Below are positions 39,875 to 50,343 of a stretch of 64,000 nucleotides of DNA, piece after piece; the stretch's first letter is position 1; the number at the start of each line of letters is the position of its first letter. The notes below the pieces were generated by a model, which saw only the letters and a program-made list of their open reading frames with translations, was not told the origin of the DNA and did no database searches. Source of the DNA: Neofusicoccum parvum (Eukaryota > Ascomycota > Dothideomycetes > Botryosphaeriales > Botryosphaeriaceae). The stretch lies in the NCBI GenBank assembly GCA_020912385.1, contig CP087223.1:558001-622000 (forward strand), given 5' to 3'. The position numbers were made by a program, and so were the translations under genes.

Positions 39875-41217
39875 CAATCACATGACAAAAGTCTGAGCGC
39901 GTTAAGCGAAATCGCGTAAATTCGCGTCGCGCGCGCGCGCACCTCCCATCTTGCAACCCTCAAAATGCCCCCCCAACGTACCTCTCTCAAGGAGCTCTTT
40001 GGCCCTCATACTCCCAATCACCAATACTCTCCATTCCAGCGCGGTATGCTGCTTGCCTACTCTTCAATGGGCAAGAAACCAGCCTGGTTTCGCAAGGAGC
40101 TTTCTGTGCCAAAATCCTCTGTCAAAACCACCACCTTACGCGCGCCACTACGCAACGACGGGCGTACGCAACTACGAACTGGTCGGCCAAAGTGTCTTAC
40201 AGATCAAGACAAAAGACATATTCTTCGCGTGGTACGAGCCAATCCGAAGGCAACGTATAAAGACGTCAAAGAAGCCACAGGCGTGGTCTGCTGCGCTCGG
40301 ACAATCTCACGACTTCTGGACGTCTACAACATCAAGAAATGACGCGCGGCTGGGCGGCCAGAACTCTCAGAGCAACATGCTGCCATTCGGCTTGCCTGGG
40401 CACTTGAGCATGTTGACTGGACTGACCGCCAATGGGCCAAAGTAGTCTGGTCAGATGAGTGCTCTGCGGAGCGTGGAAAAGGCGAGTTGAGAGAATGGGT
40501 TTTCCGCACACCATGCCAGAAATGGGACCCAGATATGGTTCAACCATACAAAAAAGGAAGGGACATATCAGTTATGGTATGGGCAGGCTTCTCTGGCAAG
40601 CATGGAAGGTCACCTCTACACGTAATGGTGCGTGATTTAGAGGCAAAGAGGGGGGGTTACTCTGCGAACTCCTACCTAGAGGTTCTAGAGGAAAACATAC
40701 CAATTATCTACCGCAGAAGCATGTGGTTTATGCAGGATAATGCACCCATTCATACTGCAAATAAAGTTAAGGATTGGTTCAAGGCAAAGCGTGTTAAAGT
40801 CATTGAATGGCCACCCTATAGTCCAGATCTCAATCCTATTGAACACCTCTGGTTTCATTTGAAAGCTAAGGTCTTAGAGCTTTACCCAGAGCTTAGCGAA
40901 GTACGTGGTGGGGTAGAGCATATACAAGAGAAGCTTGGGGAGGCACTGCAAGAGGCATGGGAGGCGTTAGATCAGGACTTATTTGATAATGTATTAGATA
41001 GTATGAAAAGGAGGTGTGAGGCAGTAATTACTGCAGGAGGCTGGCATACTAAGTATTAATAAAAAACTAATACTATAAGCTTTCTCTTTATTCAATTCTG
41101 ATCTACTAGCATCTTAGAATAAGCTTTAAGAAGCATGCGTTGAGAAATAGTGCTTTGATGGGGTAGGAGGGTGATCGCCTCGGTTAGCACCGTGCGCAGA
41201 CTTTTGTCCGAGTACTG
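39875..41217 (+). mobile_element. Tc1/mariner DNA transposon
   Basis: 1343 bp, flanked by TA (39873-39874 and 41218-41219), with imperfect terminal inverted repeats of about 24 bp sharing GACAAAAGTCTG near both ends. It carries one DD34E transposase gene with a single internal stop. It is inserted in RIPped LINE C ORF1 and is not itself RIPped, so it is a later arrival. Confidence 0.88.
39965..41059 (+). pseudogene. Tc1/mariner transposase with one in-frame TGA
   Basis: A 365-codon frame with one TGA at 40340-40342 (codon 126); both sides are in the same frame and otherwise undamaged. The N-terminal part has a helix-turn-helix region (about residues 60-125). Catalytic residues: D164 (WSDEC), D258 (QDNAPIH) and E293 (NPIEH), with 34 residues between the last two, giving DD34E. 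The stop may be CGA-to-TGA, which would be a CpG rather than a CpA change. A functional readthrough is possible but unproven. Confidence 0.82.
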
Positions 41218-41396
41218 TAGGTGATTATTAGGGGTAGTCTAGGAGAGGTTTCCTTCTCTTTCCTAATCCTCTCCTTCCACCACGGCGCTACTACAGCTAT
41301 TAGGAGTGCTACTATAAGATTCGTAAGGTCTAGAAGAGTTCCTAGGGCCCTCTCCTATTACCGTAGCTTGAGGTTGATTTTTTAGTGAGGTTATGT

Positions 41397-41790
41397 TTTT
41401 TTTTTAAAGTTTATATATATAGTCTAGATACTAGTTAAAAGTTAAATAGTCGGGCCTAGACTTTTCTTTCTAGTACGTTCTAGCTAAGTATCTTCCCTTA
41501 GTAAATAGGCTACGGTTTAGTATTTCTAGTTTATATAATAGTTCAACCCTAGGGTAAGTACTAAAGAGTTAGATTCTATCTATATAAAGGCTAAGCTAGA
41601 GATAAAAGAATATATATCCTTAGTAACTCTATATAAGCGAAGACTAGTACTATATATAACTACTATAGATCCTCTAAGGTACTATTATAGGTATAAACTA
41701 TAATAGTTTAAAGTTAAAGTTTCTCCTTCCTTTACCTCCCTATTACCTAGAGAATAAGATATTAACGGTCTAAATTATTATAATAAACTT
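41397..41790 (-). repeat. Gypsy A3 relic, left half of LTR, with a Gypsy C-type solo LTR
   Basis: On the minus strand this is the 5' half of a family A LTR, starting near 41785 (a mutated TGTGACGATT) and running to the TATA region next to LINE C. Positions about 41540-41710 do not belong to it; they resemble the Gypsy C LTR on the plus strand (ttcaacc..., ...ctaagctaga..., ...gatcctctaagg) with many RIP-type changes, so this looks like an old solo LTR of that family. Edges are approximate. Confidence 0.6.
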
Positions 41791-41805
41791 TATCACCCTA
41801 ATAAA

Positions 41806-44800
41806 TATAGATAGATAGATAAATTTATTTCTTCCTGATATAGCTCTCTTACGGGTCTATACAGGACTGGCTATCTGTAATTATTTTATATAAGGGGGAA
41901 AACTATATTTACTAGGTAAAAATCTTTTCTTTCTACTTAGGTATATCTTTCTCTCCTTATTCTATTTTTCCTATTTACTAGTAGTGGCTGCTATAGTAGT
42001 CCTTTATTTAATTACTAGTATATTCTTTTAGTCTTTATACCGGTTCTCCTAGTAGTTCTTCTAGTGGTCCTTCTAATAGTTTTCTTAGTAATCCTCCTAG
42101 TAGTCCTCCTAGAGCATTTCCCTAGCTAGGCTAAACTGGTTTAGAAGCCCTATATATAGAAACTATACTATCGCTACCTTAATCCCCTTCTTTATAGAGA
42201 GGAGAGAGTAGTAGTCTATAGTTTCTATCTCTTATAGTATCTATACCCTTCCCTGCTGGAAGTAGTAGTAGAAGAGAAAGATATACTTTAGGATCTATCT
42301 CTACTACCTATATAGATATACTAGACTAGGGTGTTCTAGTACTTTACGTCTAAAGAGAAAGTCCTCTAGTCTAATATTCTCTATACGTAGTAGGATAGCG
42401 ATTATACTAAGTAGTTTAGATAGCTTTTTATATAGGTCTTTAAGCCTTAGGGTCTAGTCTATATTTATAGCTACTAGTTTATTTCTTCTTTCTTAATTAA
42501 TATATATAGTCTATTACTCCCTCTATATTTTCTTAAACGCTATATAGATTCTAGCTTTCTTAGGGAGCTTTCTAGTGTTAGGTTTACTACTTTCTATAAG
42601 GAAGTTAATTCTCTTATAAAGTTATACTCTTCTAGCTAGGCTAGCTACGCTCTTAGCCTTTAGTACTACTTTAGCTATATTTTTAATGTCTTAGTATATC
42701 CTCTCTATTACTTTAGCTACCGGATTCTCCTTGATACGGAGTACCTAGGTGAGGGTAAGTTCATCTAGATGTAGTAGGAGAGGGGGAATTCCTATTTTAT
42801 ATTCTAGGACTTTAGTATTAGTAGATTTATACGCTCTAGAGATATTATAGAGGTATATATTCTAGATCTTTTCTAGTGGTTTACTTACTATTTTACGCTA
42901 TCCTAGGGTTCTCTCTAGGGTATACCACGCCCTATAGCTATAGGTGAGGACTAGCTTAACTACTACTATATAGATATATCGAGCTTTCGTAAAAGAGGCC
43001 CCCTAGGTGGATACTATAAGCCTGGATAGAGAGGTGTACTATTTAGTAGCCTTTATAGTAGTTTCCTTTATATAGGGTCCCTATCGTAGTTTACTATCTA
43101 TATAAATTCCTAGGATCTTTACTATTGGTTCTGGCTTTCCTCTAAATCCTAGGATGCGGATTTTTATATTTATATTAAATTTCTTTAGCCTTCTTATAAA
43201 GTGAATAAGGTGGTACTTATCAAGTATAAATATTAATCCGTAGGTTACTACCTATTATATATATGTTTTATTCGCTTCCTCTAGCGTTCTATAGTTTTGC
43301 TCTATGGATCTACTAAATGTAAGGATGTTAGTGTTATTAATAAATCCTAGGAGAAATATACTGCCCCTACGTAGCTTAATAAGAAGGTTAGAGGCGAAGA
43401 AGAGATAGAGAATTAGAGATAATAAAGATCCTTATAGGATACTATTTAAGGTTTTAATTAGCGGGCTGGTAAAGTCTCTAAAGGATAATTATATAGTACG
43501 GTTCTATAGAAAGGAGCGGGTGAATCTCTCTATCTAAACTAGTAGCCTTACTATTCTAATATTATAGAGGAGCCTCTTATAGGAGACCTAATTGTATATC
43601 CTAGTTATATCTAGGCTAAGTACTAAAGCCACTAGTCTTTAGTCCTATACCTAGACTGTATAGATTTATTCTATTAGAAGGTTAAGTACTACTATAGTAG
43701 ATCTATTTCTTCTTACACCTATTTATAGGTTAGGGAGTAGGCTATATATCTTAATTACCTAGAAGATTCTATCCACTACGATTTTCTTAAGTAGTTTACT
43801 AAGCGTGTTAAGTAGGATAATTAGTCTATATATCTTAGCTTTAGTATAGTCTTCTCTTTATAGCTTCTTTAGGACAACTGTAGTTGAGTACTTAAACTAT
43901 CTAGGGTAATAGGAGAGTATAAGGCATCCTTAGAAAATATTAGTAAGGGGCTTTACTAGTATATACGTATACTATTTTAGGAATCTATTAACTATTTTAT
44001 CTAGGCCTAGCGCCTTATCGGGGGGAAGCCGCTTGATAGTATTAAGGATTTATTCCTAGGTAAGATCCTAGACTATTTCTACCAGTTCTAGATAGATAAT
44101 TCTATTAATATTAGAGAGATCGGCGGCTTTAGGAGGAGGAAAGAACTAGTTTATAAGGATTTCTACCTTAAAGGGGTTGTTATAACGTAGAACCTAGTCT
44201 ATTCCTTATAGAGGTAGGAATTATAGTAGGGTTAATAGTTCTAGTACTTTAGTTCTAGTCTACTTCGCTAGTTTCTAGATTGCTAAGGGGTTAGTAGTAA
44301 TTTCTACTACTATTCTTTACTATGCTTTTATTCTATCTCTTCTAATTTGTTTTTTCTTTCTATTAATAGTAGTTTAATACGTAATTTAATCTTCTTTCTT
44401 TCCTATATTAGTCTATTTTCTTCTAGTTACTCTAGCCTAGTAGACTAGCTCTGAGCACTCTTTTATCTACTAAATAGATACCTAGGGTAAGGGTTTTATA
44501 GTTAGGATGGTTTCCTAGATAGTATCCTAAATAGCCTTCTATATCTATTTAATAGTAGTGTCTAGCTCTATCTTAATACTCCTAAGCTTTATCTAGAGTG
44601 TTATATTTATCTTCTTCTAGTCCGCTTTTTTTCATTAAGGTCTTAGAGTTTAGGGGAGTGTAGGTGTTAGGGTAATATTAAGTATTATAAGAATAGATAG
44701 GTAGTTAGATAATAACTCTAGTTTATAGCTAACTCTATAGTTTATAATTCTTTCCTCTATCTACTAGGAAGTAAAGATAAGATCTAGAATACTTTTATTA

Positions 44801-44865
44801 TTACTTTTTCTTCTAGTAATAGTACCTCTTAGGAGGGCTAGGTTTAGGTTTACTGTAGTTATTGT
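41806..44865 (-). mobile_element. LINE D, RIPped and 5'-truncated
   Basis: A third minus-strand copy of the LINE B family. It has the 3' tail at 41806 and 3' UTR to about 42100. ORF2 remnants run up to about 44865, where alignment with LINE B stops near its position 11511 (endonuclease region). The frame is destroyed throughout by TAG/TAA stops. It marks the right edge of the repeat-dense block. Confidence 0.85.
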
Positions 44866-46315
44866 GCGGACGGTGCACCCGTTTCCGGAAGTGTACGCTA
44901 CCATTTCGGGTCATACGCCCCCACTCGCTCACCCCTGTCGATGCCAAGACCTCATCACCACCTCAGCACATAAAAGGCCGCTTTCCCTCGCCGTTTTAAC
45001 CATCCCGCCATCTTCTCCTTTCTACTGCAGCATCCGAGCGATCCTTCGTCCGGCGCCATCACGCCACGCAATGAGGCATTTTTCTCACACATCCTTGTCG
45101 TGCGCTGCGCCGCTCGATAGCCCATTTCTACCGAGCTGATACAGCTCCGCCGCTATTATCTCCTACCTCTTTAGGCTCGCAAGCCTCGATATTGACGCTG
45201 TTCCGTGCAGGGTCACTAGCGTTGTGCCGCGTCGTCACGCCCAAGGGTGCGGTCGCCAACTCATCGGTGGTCGCTTATTGGTGTCATAGGTTCAGCTGCT
45301 TCTCTTTCTAGCCCCACGCCGAGGAGGGTCAACACATGATGTCTGCAGCATAGCCCCATCGGTCTGGCCACATTTCGGAGATTGGCTCACGCTAGTAGAT
45401 GTCTTACAAGGAACTCTTCCGTATCTCCCCCAACTTTCGGCGTCACCGCCTATTGGTGGTATGAAGGGTGCTTCTTACGGTTGCCGTCATCCGCTATTGC
45501 CGCTAAACGTAGCCCGAGTCAGTCGTCGTAAGCTGTATCGGTAATGTGCCCTGTTTGTTACATCTAGGCGGAGGTTCAGCCAGCCACATTGTTCAGCAAA
45601 TCCCAATTTTGGTCCAGGCAATCGGCCATGGATATCATGGACGAATGGTACAGCGCCAACACAGTGAGGCTTCATAACTCCTTCCGACCGGAAATACTCA
45701 CTACTTCCATAGCCGATCCCCCACGCTGTATACAACCTTCTAGGGTCTCTCTGCAGCCACCTAGAGGCTACCAATGTTACAATGCAATGTTGTAATATTG
45801 ACGCCTATCACTTCTCCGTAGAGTCTAGGCTAAGGACAGTGCAACCGACCCTCTTATCAGTACCCATGCCTTTGATCACAGCATTCCTCCACCGGAAAGA
45901 CCAGTAAATCAATTCGCGTAGCGCCATGTGACGCCGCTGCAAACCCCGCAGTTATCCGATTGGGCCATTGCTCCAGAAACGGCCGCCAGCGGTTACCAAC
46001 TGCTGTACGCGGTATCACATCTTTCAGCCCGAGGACATCAAGTTAGATTACGGCCTATAGGATCGATCCACGTCTACTAGCCTCTGCAGTTATCCCGAAG
46101 CATCCTCGTATCGCAAGCAGCAAGGCCGTGTTACGTCTTAGGAAGGTGCAGAGGGCCGGAACGGTATGAGGAGCGGTCTGCTATGTTACCAAGGGTTTCG
46201 ATTGCTTTCTCCCGAAGGCGATGTCTATTTAAATCTAGAATACTCCCACATCTGCTGAGACCGGTAGCCTTTAGCAACCATACGCTCTTTCAATATCCCA
46301 TTCTTCCACGCAACG
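44866..46315. other. Unassigned non-repeat segment
   Basis: Base composition changes abruptly at about 44866 from RIPped to normal. Small open frames exist (44864-45139 plus, 45487-45774 minus), but none shows a domain or splice pattern I recognise. The last 100 bp (tatttaaat at about 46227) probably form the promoter of the next gene. Confidence 0.4.
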
Positions 46316-47977
46316 ATGTCAAATTCTTTCAGCTCTTTTACCATTACGCCCCAGACAACGCGTCCACTAAGCTTCGTGCACTATGATGGACCTAAGTCAA
46401 TCGATAGGTCCGTCTCGTCTACGCGAGCAGCGAGTGGTCGTAGCACCGGTTTCGCTCTAGATGAGAGCCCGGCGGCGAGTGCTCCCGCAGCAAACATAAA
46501 TTCGGCTGAGCCGCTCCTCGAGCCCCATGGTATGTTCTTTAGCAGCTTTTTCAGAAGCGAGAGCGCCTCTTACACGACCTCTAGCTGTAACGAATCTATA
46601 CGAGCCGGAAGAAGGGGTTTTTACGGAGCCCCTTGATCGACAGCAAGCGTTAGTAGACACCATTCAGGGAGACAAGACTCAGAGTACGTTGATTAAACCT
46701 TGTCTGGAACCTTCAGTCGTGGTTAATTGTTCTTTGCATATCCAGGGGATCAGGTATCCTCCTCCTCGAGGAAACCTGCTTCGCCAAAGACAACTCCGTT
46801 ACGAGCTTTTTTAGCAGCAGACAACACCACTCTCGATGATTTTATCACGGATTCCTACGAGATCCCCGAGACTACCCCGACGAACTATTCCGGCAAGAGA
46901 GAACACAACGTTTTTGGTCAAACCGATTCCGATATGGACATGCCAGATTCCAGCTCTGAGCGATCTGCCTTTCACCAGCGACCTAATAAGCGTAGTAGAC
47001 AATCACATCGATCGGATCGTGATGAGTTCTCCTGTGACCAAGACCCCAGCAAAGATCACGACGCTACAGTACGAGCGACCCTCGTAGTTGAAGAAGAGAC
47101 GGATCATGCTTGGGATGACGATTACCTATTCGAAGAACCCATGATATCCGGTCGCTCAGAGCGCACGATGTCCCCAAGTAAGAAGGATAAACGTGCTTCC
47201 GAGCACGTGCAACAAGATACCATCACAAGTACACGACAGACGAGGCCACACCAATATAACCCAAAACGCTCTCTGGAACCCTATCGACTTCGCGCCTCAG
47301 GGGTCATGTCTCGCCAGAAGAGACGAACATCAGCATGTAATTCGCCCCCAAGGAAGAATGGAGCACGATCTAGTCCTCCCGCATGTAAGCAACCTGCCTC
47401 GCGAAATTCGAAGGTCTTAGAAGCCTGCGAAATCCTACCTATACAGTTACGTTCAGCTAAATTACCTATTGAGCAAGTAGACTCGCACGAAGTCTCTATA
47501 CAACCAGTATCCTCGGATCTCTCGTATCTCGTCGCTGTCCTACCTAGTCTTGCAAGCGTGCAGGCTTTTCTAGCAACCGATCCCAGGTTCTCTAGTGGTC
47601 TAGAAAAAGTCGTCCTTAAGCAGCTACAACCAGCAATGTGGCTTCTTACGGGAATATTACGGAGTTCACCTAGCGGAAGCTTCGTAAGTGCGGCCCCCAA
47701 AGACGACTATGCTGGCCCTTTCGACCGAGAAGGTCAGGGTTCAAGCTGTGACGAAGCAACATCGTATGATTCCAGAGATGAGTCTGAAGAGCAGTTTTCG
47801 GCGAAAAATCAGCGTTGGTCTTCAAAAGATGACCGTCTTCTTTGCGAATGGGTTCAAGCTGGTAAGCCGTGGTTGTGGATAATCTCGAGATTTCCAATGC
47901 GAACGCCCGGCTCAGTTCGTACTCGATATTCGGTGCTACGGCGTAGGTCTGGTCGCGTAAGTAGTATTAGAGGTTAA
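46316..47977 (+). CDS. Three-exon gene with C-terminal Myb/SANT-like domain
   Basis: Exons 46316-46529, 46585-46683 and 46746-47977, joined by introns of 55 nt (donor GTATGT, acceptor CTCTAG) and 62 nt (donor GTACGT, acceptor ATCCAG). Both joins are phase 1 and give 514 aa with no stop. Most of the protein is low-complexity, serine- and arginine-rich with basic clusters, as in nuclear proteins. The C-terminal segment (about residues 458-505: RWSSKDDRLLCEWVQ then RFPMRTPGSVRTRYSVLRR) matches the fungal Myb-like pattern W-x-x-x-(D/E)-D with R-T-P-G-x-(V/L)-x-x-R-Y. It is probably a DNA-binding nuclear protein; target unknown. The splice model is my inference. Confidence 0.68.
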
Positions 47978-48282
47978 GAATACACGATCTTAGACGTTGA
48001 CACCTTAATCCCTTGCACATTGTCGTCGTTGGTATACATCATGTCTTTTTATTGTTACTACAACTCTAACTCTGGCTTTCTTCAATGTCTCGTACTACGT
48101 CGGTTCTTCCTCACTTTTCATTTTATCAAGATGTAGTACTTCATATTACGGAACTGTAAATTGATATTACTAATTGTGATGACTGGAGTTTTTGTGTTTA
48201 GGAAAATTCTACGACAAATGATACTGCTATTTCGCTGCCTTTTGTTCTCTTTTCGGTCTACTCTCTACCTAATAGTGTTGAT
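47978..48282. other. AT-rich gap, nothing recognised
   Basis: No supported gene or repeat. Probably the Myb-like gene 3' UTR and the worn 5' part of the chromodomain relic. Confidence 0.4.
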
Positions 48283-48489
48283 ATGACTAGAAAACTATGT
48301 ATTTATTTAGTTGGAACATCCGAGCTGGTAAAATATTTGCTCGATCGTCGAATTCTGCAATCCGGTAAGAGGAAACTCATTCAATATCTTGTTGAGTGGG
48401 AAGGCTATGGTCCCGATCATAATAGTTGGGTTTACGAGAGGGATGTTCATTACGGCCTTATTAAAGCGTTCAATGCGTCTTCTGTTTAA
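48283..48489 (+). pseudogene. Lone chromodomain frame, probable Gypsy pol remnant
   Basis: 68 codons carrying a chromodomain (YLLDRRILQSG then YLVEWEGYGPDHNSW). In Gypsy elements this domain ends Pol, and a purine run (cggggggaagg, 48518-48528) and an LTR-like sequence follow downstream. No integrase is detectable upstream. I read it as the surviving end of a retroelement; a small independent chromodomain gene is possible. Confidence 0.55.
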
Positions 48490-48567
48490 GTCGGAACCCA
48501 TAATCTTTCGGTATAACGGGGGGAAGGTTACTCTCATTTCTAACGTCACAACTTTTTAATCTGAAAT

Positions 48568-48746
48568 TGTCACGAACTGACATTCACTCTGCTGCTGCCT
48601 GGCCATTCACCTCCTCGCTTAGCGCCGCCCACATGTATATTAGTTTCTTCTGCCTCCGCTCCTCCTCCTCTCCTTCTTCTTCTTTAGCTTAGGAACTTTG
48701 TCAGTTTGGTACCCATCTTGATCGTGCATCGATGCTGGTCGTGATA
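48568..48746 (+). repeat. LTR-like remnant
   Basis: Starts TGTCACGAAC and ends GGTCGTGATA, close to a mutated ...TCGTGACA end. It contains ttagcttaggaactttgtcag, similar to the family A R region. It abuts the broken end of the NLR pseudogene. Boundaries are tentative. Confidence 0.5.
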
Positions 48747-49739
48747 AATGTCGCCAAATCTTCCCTCGACAGGCTCCCGTTGCGATTGGAAGAAGACAGC
48801 AATAGACACATATTTCTTCCTTTCCTAGTTTCGGTTGATGAACACCCGTCGCGCGTCTTGGTAGAACTTCAAAATGTCACTATATACAGCTGCCAGAGTG
48901 GTACAGATCAGACTGTGATCGCGTGCAGTCTGGGCATATTCGGCGAGCACGTCTAGGAGGTCATCGACTTCAGCCATCATCCTGGACAACCGGTCGAAGA
49001 AGGAAGTAAAGTCTTTCGTAAGGTCGACAAGTAGACGCATACTACCGACGACGAGCGAAGATACATCGGGACTCTGCTGGATAGCAATCCCGACGCCGCC
49101 GAGGAACCGATCAAGAAGACCCAAGAATTTAGTAAGAGATTCCGAATGCCTCCGGAGCAACGAGCTTTGCATATAGTCATCGCCTAGACCCTGAAGATCA
49201 TGTAGGATATTCGTCTCATTGGTGCCCCTGCTAGCATGCTGAAAGGCTGCCTTCTGATCCTCTTTAAGCCTATTAATATGCTCCTGTAGCGCCTGAGCGA
49301 AAGCTACATCGCGCGGTGGTTCTGTAGAATTACTTGGAGATAGAGAAACGATTACCGAAGGCACGGTCGTTGTGTCCGACCTTTGTGGGCCGCAGCTGGC
49401 GAGAAGAGTGGGTGGTGTTTCTAGTGTAGACGTGCGCGAGATCGAATGTTGCAGTCCTGGAGCCGTAGATGTTGTGGCTGAAATAGTTACTCCTAATCTG
49501 CTGAGAAGGACCTCTTGCGATTTCTGCTTGTCTGGGGATCTACTGTCTGGGGATCTGCTGTCTGGGGATCTGCTGTCTGGGGATCTGCTGTCTGGGCCTC
49601 CTTAGTAGGCGATAGCTTCGGTCGGTCCCTATCGCGAGGCTGGCTCGTTTGGTGTCTAAGGCCGCGAGGACTCTTAGCGAGAAGGACTCCTATGGAGGAA
49701 ACTCTTTAGACGACTGTTTAGACGGTCGCGTGTTCTCAT
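48747..49739 (-). pseudogene. NLR N-terminal-domain gene, inactivated
   Basis: Read from ATG 49739 the frame gives a basic start (MRTRDRLNSRLKSFLHRSPS), an SPDSR repeat, a proline/threonine linker, then a helical domain (AFAQALQEHINRL, AAFQHAS, FLGLLDRFLGGVGIAIQQSP, YSDILKFYQDARRVF) of the type found at the N terminus of fungal NACHT/STAND proteins. Five in-frame stops (49676, 49658, 49631, 49604 and 48827, given as first base on the minus strand) all could derive from CAA or CAG by C-to-T. Homology continues past the last stop (VSIAVFFQSQREP) and ends at the LTR remnant; no nucleotide-binding domain remains. Confidence 0.7.
49530..49600 (-). repeat. 15-bp minisatellite in the NLR pseudogene
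   Basis: About four to five copies of tctggggatctgctg (plus strand), coding Ser-Pro-Asp-Ser-Arg units on the minus strand. Confidence 0.85.
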
Positions 49740-50329
49740 CGTATCGGATATGGTGTGCATGACCGGTCAGTTGAACGAGTTTGCTGAGAAGGAGCGGAGG
49801 AGGGCTCACAATCAAGAAGAGGCTTGTTGGCTAAGCCTTCCAGCTATGACGTAGGCAAGGCGCATTTGCTTGCGCCGTATAGACTGTCGCCTATCAGCGC
49901 TTCCGTTTCGGTAAGACGGTGCGCTCACCTGGTTAACGCAATGTAACAACGGCTCTTAGCAGTATAGGGGCCAGTTTTGTGGCTCACTCGTTCACTGTCA
50001 GGCCCTCAGGCGAGCCTCAGCTCCGCCGGGTGACGACCCGGCGACGGACAGGCATAGGCCGGACAGATGGGGGCACGTACCACCGCGTTCACCCAGCTCT
50101 AAAGGTTACACGCACATAGACGAGGATAAATTGTCAACCTAGACCGTTCTTTCTCTCTCCTCCTTTTCTCTTTGTACTTAGATTTCTAGTTAAAAGTGAT
50201 AGAATTCGCGCTTGACCGGTCGGAAGCGATGAATGAATGGCTTGATTGCTTGGTTGCTGAGGCGCTTGTGGTCTTGATCCCCAAGACGTCTCAGAACGAA
50301 TGACTAAGCTAATATACTATCCAATAACA
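49740..50329. other. Intergenic, nothing recognised
   Basis: No gene seen. Contains a perfect 8-bp inverted repeat (cgccgggt / acccggcg, about 50025-50044) of unknown meaning. Confidence 0.4.
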
Positions 50330-50343
50330 GATAACGGAGGTGA

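Larger units (their letters stand above)
28974..41396 (-). mobile_element. LINE C, full-length Tad1-like copy, partly RIPped
   Basis: Same family as LINE B. The 3' tail (tagatagata on the plus strand) is at 28974 and the ORF1 start region near 41390. Without Gypsy C and the mariner element it is about 5.1 kb, the length of LINE B. ORF2 remnants run from about 29250 to 32570 and ORF1 remnants from about 32600 to 32944, 38888 to 39872 and 41220 to 41390. Stops are numerous but sizeable open pieces persist (for example minus 29695-30102), so RIP was milder at its left end. Confidence 0.85.

Noticed and set aside
39951..40445. 164-codon frame overlapping the transposase start
   Set aside because: It is out of frame with the transposase, which has clear helix-turn-helix and DDE motifs.
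44864..45139. 91-codon frame at the edge of LINE D
   Set aside because: It begins at the junction with the truncated LINE and shows no recognisable motif.
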